A stretch of 64,000 nucleotides of DNA from G965116155 sp965116155 (GTDB lineage Bacteria; Bdellovibrionota; Bdellovibrionia; Bdellovibrionales; UBA1609): assembly GCA_965116155.1 (NCBI GenBank), contig OZ220488.1, positions 372,001 to 436,000 of the forward strand. Reading direction: 5' to 3'. Positions within the stretch are counted from its first letter, which is position 1. Each line of letters begins with the position of its first letter. The notes under the pieces are model-generated. The model did no database searches, was not told where the DNA came from, and was given only the letters and a program-made list of their open reading frames with translations. The position numbers and the translations under genes are program-made. Shown piece after piece: positions 61,629 to 64,000 of the stretch.

Positions 61629-63036
61629 CCCAAGCCGCCTCTCGCACTGCCTCACTAAAGGTAGGGTGCGCATGGAAGCTTCGGGCCACGTCTTCACTAC
61701 TGCCATCAAACTCCATCACCGCGATCACCTCAGCCAGCAAGTCCGAAGCATGCGGCCCCACAATATGAGCGCCTAAAATTTTATCCGTCTTAGCATGGGC
61801 TAGGATTTTTACAAAGCCCACACCCTCCCCTGCAACTAGTGCCCTGCCGTTGGCAGAAAACGGAAACCGCCCCGCCTTAAACTCCACCCCTTGCCCTTTG
61901 AGATCACGCTCGCTCATGCCCACACTCGCAAGCTCCGGGTGGGTGTAAATCACGCTCGGCACTGTGCGCGTGTTTACATGCCCATAGCCTTGTACCATGT
62001 GCTCCACTGCCGCCACCCCTTGCTCCTCAGCAACATGCGCCAGCATAGCGCCCGGCACCAGATCTCCAATGGCATACACACCCTCAACCGACGTGCGCAT
62101 AAATTCATCCACCACCACAAAACCGTTTTGCATTTGCACACCCGCGGCCTCTAAACCCAAAGACTCGGTATAAGGCCTGCGGCCCACTGCCACCAAAACC
62201 AAATCCGCCGGCACCCACTTTTGCTCTAAATCAAAATCCTGCACCGCTTGGCCCGCTCTTGCACGCAGCCGGTACTCTAAACGCTTTTGTGAGGCGTCGA
62301 AGCCCGTCGCCTCAGCACCCAGTACAAAATGCACCCCCTTAAGAGATAGCACCCTTAGCAAAGCTTTAGCAGCCTCTTCATCCACCCCCACACCACCAAT
62401 GGCCTCCCGATACTCCACCACGCTCACTTTACTGCCCAAGCGCGACCACACACTGGCCATCTCCAAACCAATCGCGCCCCCTCCCACGACGGCCAAGCTC
62501 TGGGGCACGTAGTTTAAACTTAAGGCCCTTGTAGAATCCACCACCTGTGGATGCGCAAAGTCAAACCCTCGCAAGCTCTGTGGCACACTGCCTGTGGCCA
62601 AAAGCACATAGCGCGCTTGTAAGTGCTGCGCACCTCCATCGCCTATTACTTGCACCGAGGCTTGAGAGTTTGCATGCTTTTCTAAAGCCCCAACGCCCCT
62701 AAACACCTGCACGCCGTTTTTATCCATCAGCATAGCAAGGCCTTTGTTAAGCTGACTCACAACACCCAACTTACGGCGCATCATCTGCTCCAAATTCAAG
62801 CCCACCTCACCCACCTCAATGCCGTGGGTTTTCATTTTTTTGCGAGCAAAAGCATAATGATGGCTCGAATCGAGCAGTGCCTTAGAAGGTATGCAACCCA
62901 CATTTAAACACGTGCCCCCCAGGGTGGAGTCTTTTTCCACCAAAGCCACGCTCAAGCCCAACTGCCGCGCACGAATAGCCGCCGAATAACCACCCGGCCC
63001 CGCTCCCACAACCACTAAGTCAAATTTTTCTGTCAT
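61600..63036 (-). CDS. lpdA: Dihydrolipoyl dehydrogenase (E3)
   Basis: 478-residue flavoprotein that reoxidises lipoyl groups of 2-oxoacid dehydrogenase complexes or the glycine cleavage system. Motifs: FAD-binding VVVGAGPGGYSAAIRARQLG, redox disulfide GGTCLNVGCIPSKALL, NAD-binding VVGGGAIGLEMASVW, and the C-terminal HAHPTFSEAVREA with the catalytic His-Glu pair. Intact and of normal length. Which E1/E2 complex it serves is not shown by the neighbours. Confidence 0.96.
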   Translation of the reverse strand: MTEKFDLVVVGAGPGGYSAAIRARQLGLSVALVEKDSTLGGTCLNVGCIPSKALLDSSHHYAFARKKMKTHGIEVGEVGLNLEQMMRRKLGVVSQLNKGLAMLMDKNGVQVFRGVGALEKHANSQASVQVIGDGGAQHLQARYVLLATGSVPQSLRGFDFAHPQVVDSTRALSLNYVPQSLAVVGGGAIGLEMASVWSRLGSKVSVVEYREAIGGVGVDEEAAKALLRVLSLKGVHFVLGAEATGFDASQKRLEYRLRARAGQAVQDFDLEQKWVPADLVLVAVGRRPYTESLGLEAAGVQMQNGFVVVDEFMRTSVEGVYAIGDLVPGAMLAHVAEEQGVAAVEHMVQGYGHVNTRTVPSVIYTHPELASVGMSERDLKGQGVEFKAGRFPFSANGRALVAGEGVGFVKILAHAKTDKILGAHIVGPHASDLLAEVIAVMEFDGSSEDVARSFHAHPTFSEAVREAAWDVQGLARSK

Positions 63037-63046
63037 GTCAGAGTGC

Positions 63047-63255
63047 TAGCTGCGTAAGCATTAGAGTGCTAGTAAAATTCTCTGAGGTAGAGCGGCGGCA
63101 CACTGATAGCCCCAAAGGGGCGGCCATCAGGGTGCCAAGCGTCCTACAGAGAATTTTACGGCCTATAAGGCTACTATGAGCCTGCAGCGAAGGGCCATAG
63201 GCCCGTAGCGACCATGTTTTTGTCAAAGTGCCAAACATTGAGTGCCTCCAAATTA
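63047..63255. repeat. HP element upstream of lpdA plus second flank
   Basis: GCGTAAGCATTAGAGTGCTAG, arms AAAATTCTCTGAGG and TACAGAGAATTTT, inner CTGATAGCCCC/GGGGCGGCCATCAG, flank ACGGCCTATAAGG, then an accessory hairpin around CGAAGGGCCATAGGCCCGTAGCG. A further flank TTAGAGCGCTAG lies at 63253. The short frame 63038-63238 is repeat-derived. Confidence 0.85.
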
Positions 63256-63296
63256 GAGCGCTAGCAAAGTTCTAATAACTTACGCCCCCTCCTTAG

Positions 63297-63974
63297 TTAA
63301 AATGCTTTAGCCTTAAAGTTGGCTGCGTTGATTATACTAGAACTGCTGCCAGTGGCTCGGATTACAAATAACCCCTTTTTTTGAGCATAAACACTTGCTC
63401 TTTCATCAGCCTTTAAATACGCCACAGCCCCATAGACAACTTTATCTTTATACTCTGGACACGCTAACTTAAAAATCTGCAGCGTTTTTAAAAAATCATT
63501 CACATCCCTCACCTTTAAGGTGCTCTTTACCTCCACCGGAACAACATGAGTAGTATCAACAGCCAAAATATCCACCTCACCCTCTTGCACCTTGCCCCTT
63601 TGGTCCTCATAGCGTATCCCAACATTTGTGGCCGTGCGGTACACGTTAACTTTTCTTTCCACTAACAGCTTAATCAAATCCCCCTCAACAAGAGCCTCTA
63701 TAAGCTTGCCCCACTGACTATCAAAATGCCCTGTCATTTTTTTAATCGCCGCATCTGTCTGCTTGCGACTTTCCGCCAATTCAGCGAATTTTTTATCCAG
63801 CCTTTTTTCACGCTCCTCACGCCCTTTTTTTAACTTTTTGTCGAACTCCTCACGCTCTTTTTCACGCTCCTCGCGATCTTTTTTTAACTTTTTGTCGAAC
63901 TCTTCGCGATCTTTTTTTAGCTTTTTGTCGAGCTCTTTGCGCTCTTTTTTCGCCTCTTTATCGATCTCGGCCAT
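63297..63974 (-). CDS. Coiled-coil / PD-(D/E)XK nuclease-like protein (DUF3782-type), possibly partial
   Basis: 225 residues from the ATG at 63974, but the frame stays open to the window edge, so the real start may lie outside. The first 85 residues are an almost pure charged coiled coil built from repeats of DKKLKKDREEF. The second half is a nuclease-like domain with GEVDILAVD and VPVEVKSTL (Asp...Glu-x-Lys), the core of DUF3782-type PD-(D/E)XK proteins. The coiled-coil repeat units are near-identical in DNA, so their number may vary. Confidence 0.7.
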   Translation of the reverse strand: MAEIDKEAKKERKELDKKLKKDREEFDKKLKKDREEREKEREEFDKKLKKGREEREKRLDKKFAELAESRKQTDAAIKKMTGHFDSQWGKLIEALVEGDLIKLLVERKVNVYRTATNVGIRYEDQRGKVQEGEVDILAVDTTHVVPVEVKSTLKVRDVNDFLKTLQIFKLACPEYKDKVVYGAVAYLKADERASVYAQKKGLFVIRATGSSSSIINAANFKAKAF

Positions 63975-64000
63975 CTCTTTAGTAAAGCGCTCCCAAAAGC

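Noticed and set aside
11300..63255. HP elements as integron attC sites
   Set aside because: Structure with variable sequence is similar, but the required GTTRRRY/RYYYAAC boxes are not consistently present, there is no integrase, and elements lie beside core genes in both orientations.

Overview
The window looks like a chromosome segment of an aerobic Gram-negative bacterium. It has a complex I operon, outer-membrane barrels, Sec-exported proteins, a lipoprotein, type IV pilins, a housekeeping sigma factor and DnaG. I cannot fix the lineage from sequence alone; a Bdellovibrionota- or delta-type proteobacterial origin is only a weak guess. Core genes are moderately GC-rich and tightly packed. 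The middle of the window (about 34.1-58.1 kb) is visibly more AT-rich, repeat-rich and full of decayed genes.

Layout. 0-11.2 kb: one long leftward run of glutamate-cysteine-ligase-like gene, ppk, a SixA-Ppx fusion, then nuoB, nuoCD, nuoE, nuoF, nuoG and nuoI. Genes overlap or nearly touch, and nuoA and nuoH are not in their usual places. 11.2-34 kb: housekeeping genes (ridA, purA, tRNA-Lys, tRNA-Glu, rpoD, tadA, rpsU, dnaG, smpB, rnhA, tyrS, nadK). Among them sit envelope or secreted proteins (two barrels, a metzincin protease, two ankyrin proteins, a VWA lipoprotein) and a type ISP restriction-modification remnant. 34-58 kb: an accessory island. It has three full-length type IV pilin genes and two 5'-truncated pilin cassettes, each cassette lying directly upstream of a full-length pilin. 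It also has a tandemly duplicated three-gene module (SIR2/DUF4917-like protein plus two unknown proteins), other unknown genes downstream of pilins, a secreted HNH nuclease, and seven intact or decayed Rpn/PD-(D/E)XK transposase-like loci, plus a further 5' fragment at 15.9 kb. 58-64 kb: an exported RTX-repeat protein, an HMG-CoA-lyase-like gene, a detached biotinyl-domain protein, a poly-gamma-glutamate-hydrolase-like protein, lpd and a coiled-coil/nuclease protein.

Throughout the window runs a family of imperfect palindromes about 110-150 nt long, called HP elements here. They have conserved flanks, roughly TTARAGYRCTAR on one side and GCCTATAAGG on the other, often followed or preceded by GCGTAAGCA. 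The two stem arms differ between copies but stay complementary to each other. HP elements sit at gene 3' ends and often supply the stop codon or last codons. They nest inside each other, replace DNA at otherwise matching sites, and mark the breakpoints of the truncated pilin cassettes and of an Rpn fragment. Some lie inside larger MITE-like units with terminal inverted repeats.

The most interesting candidate systems are: (1) the pilin locus, which resembles an expressed-gene plus silent-cassette arrangement; (2) the duplicated SIR2-like three-gene module; and (3) the HP element family. All functional statements come from motif recognition by eye; no database search was run.
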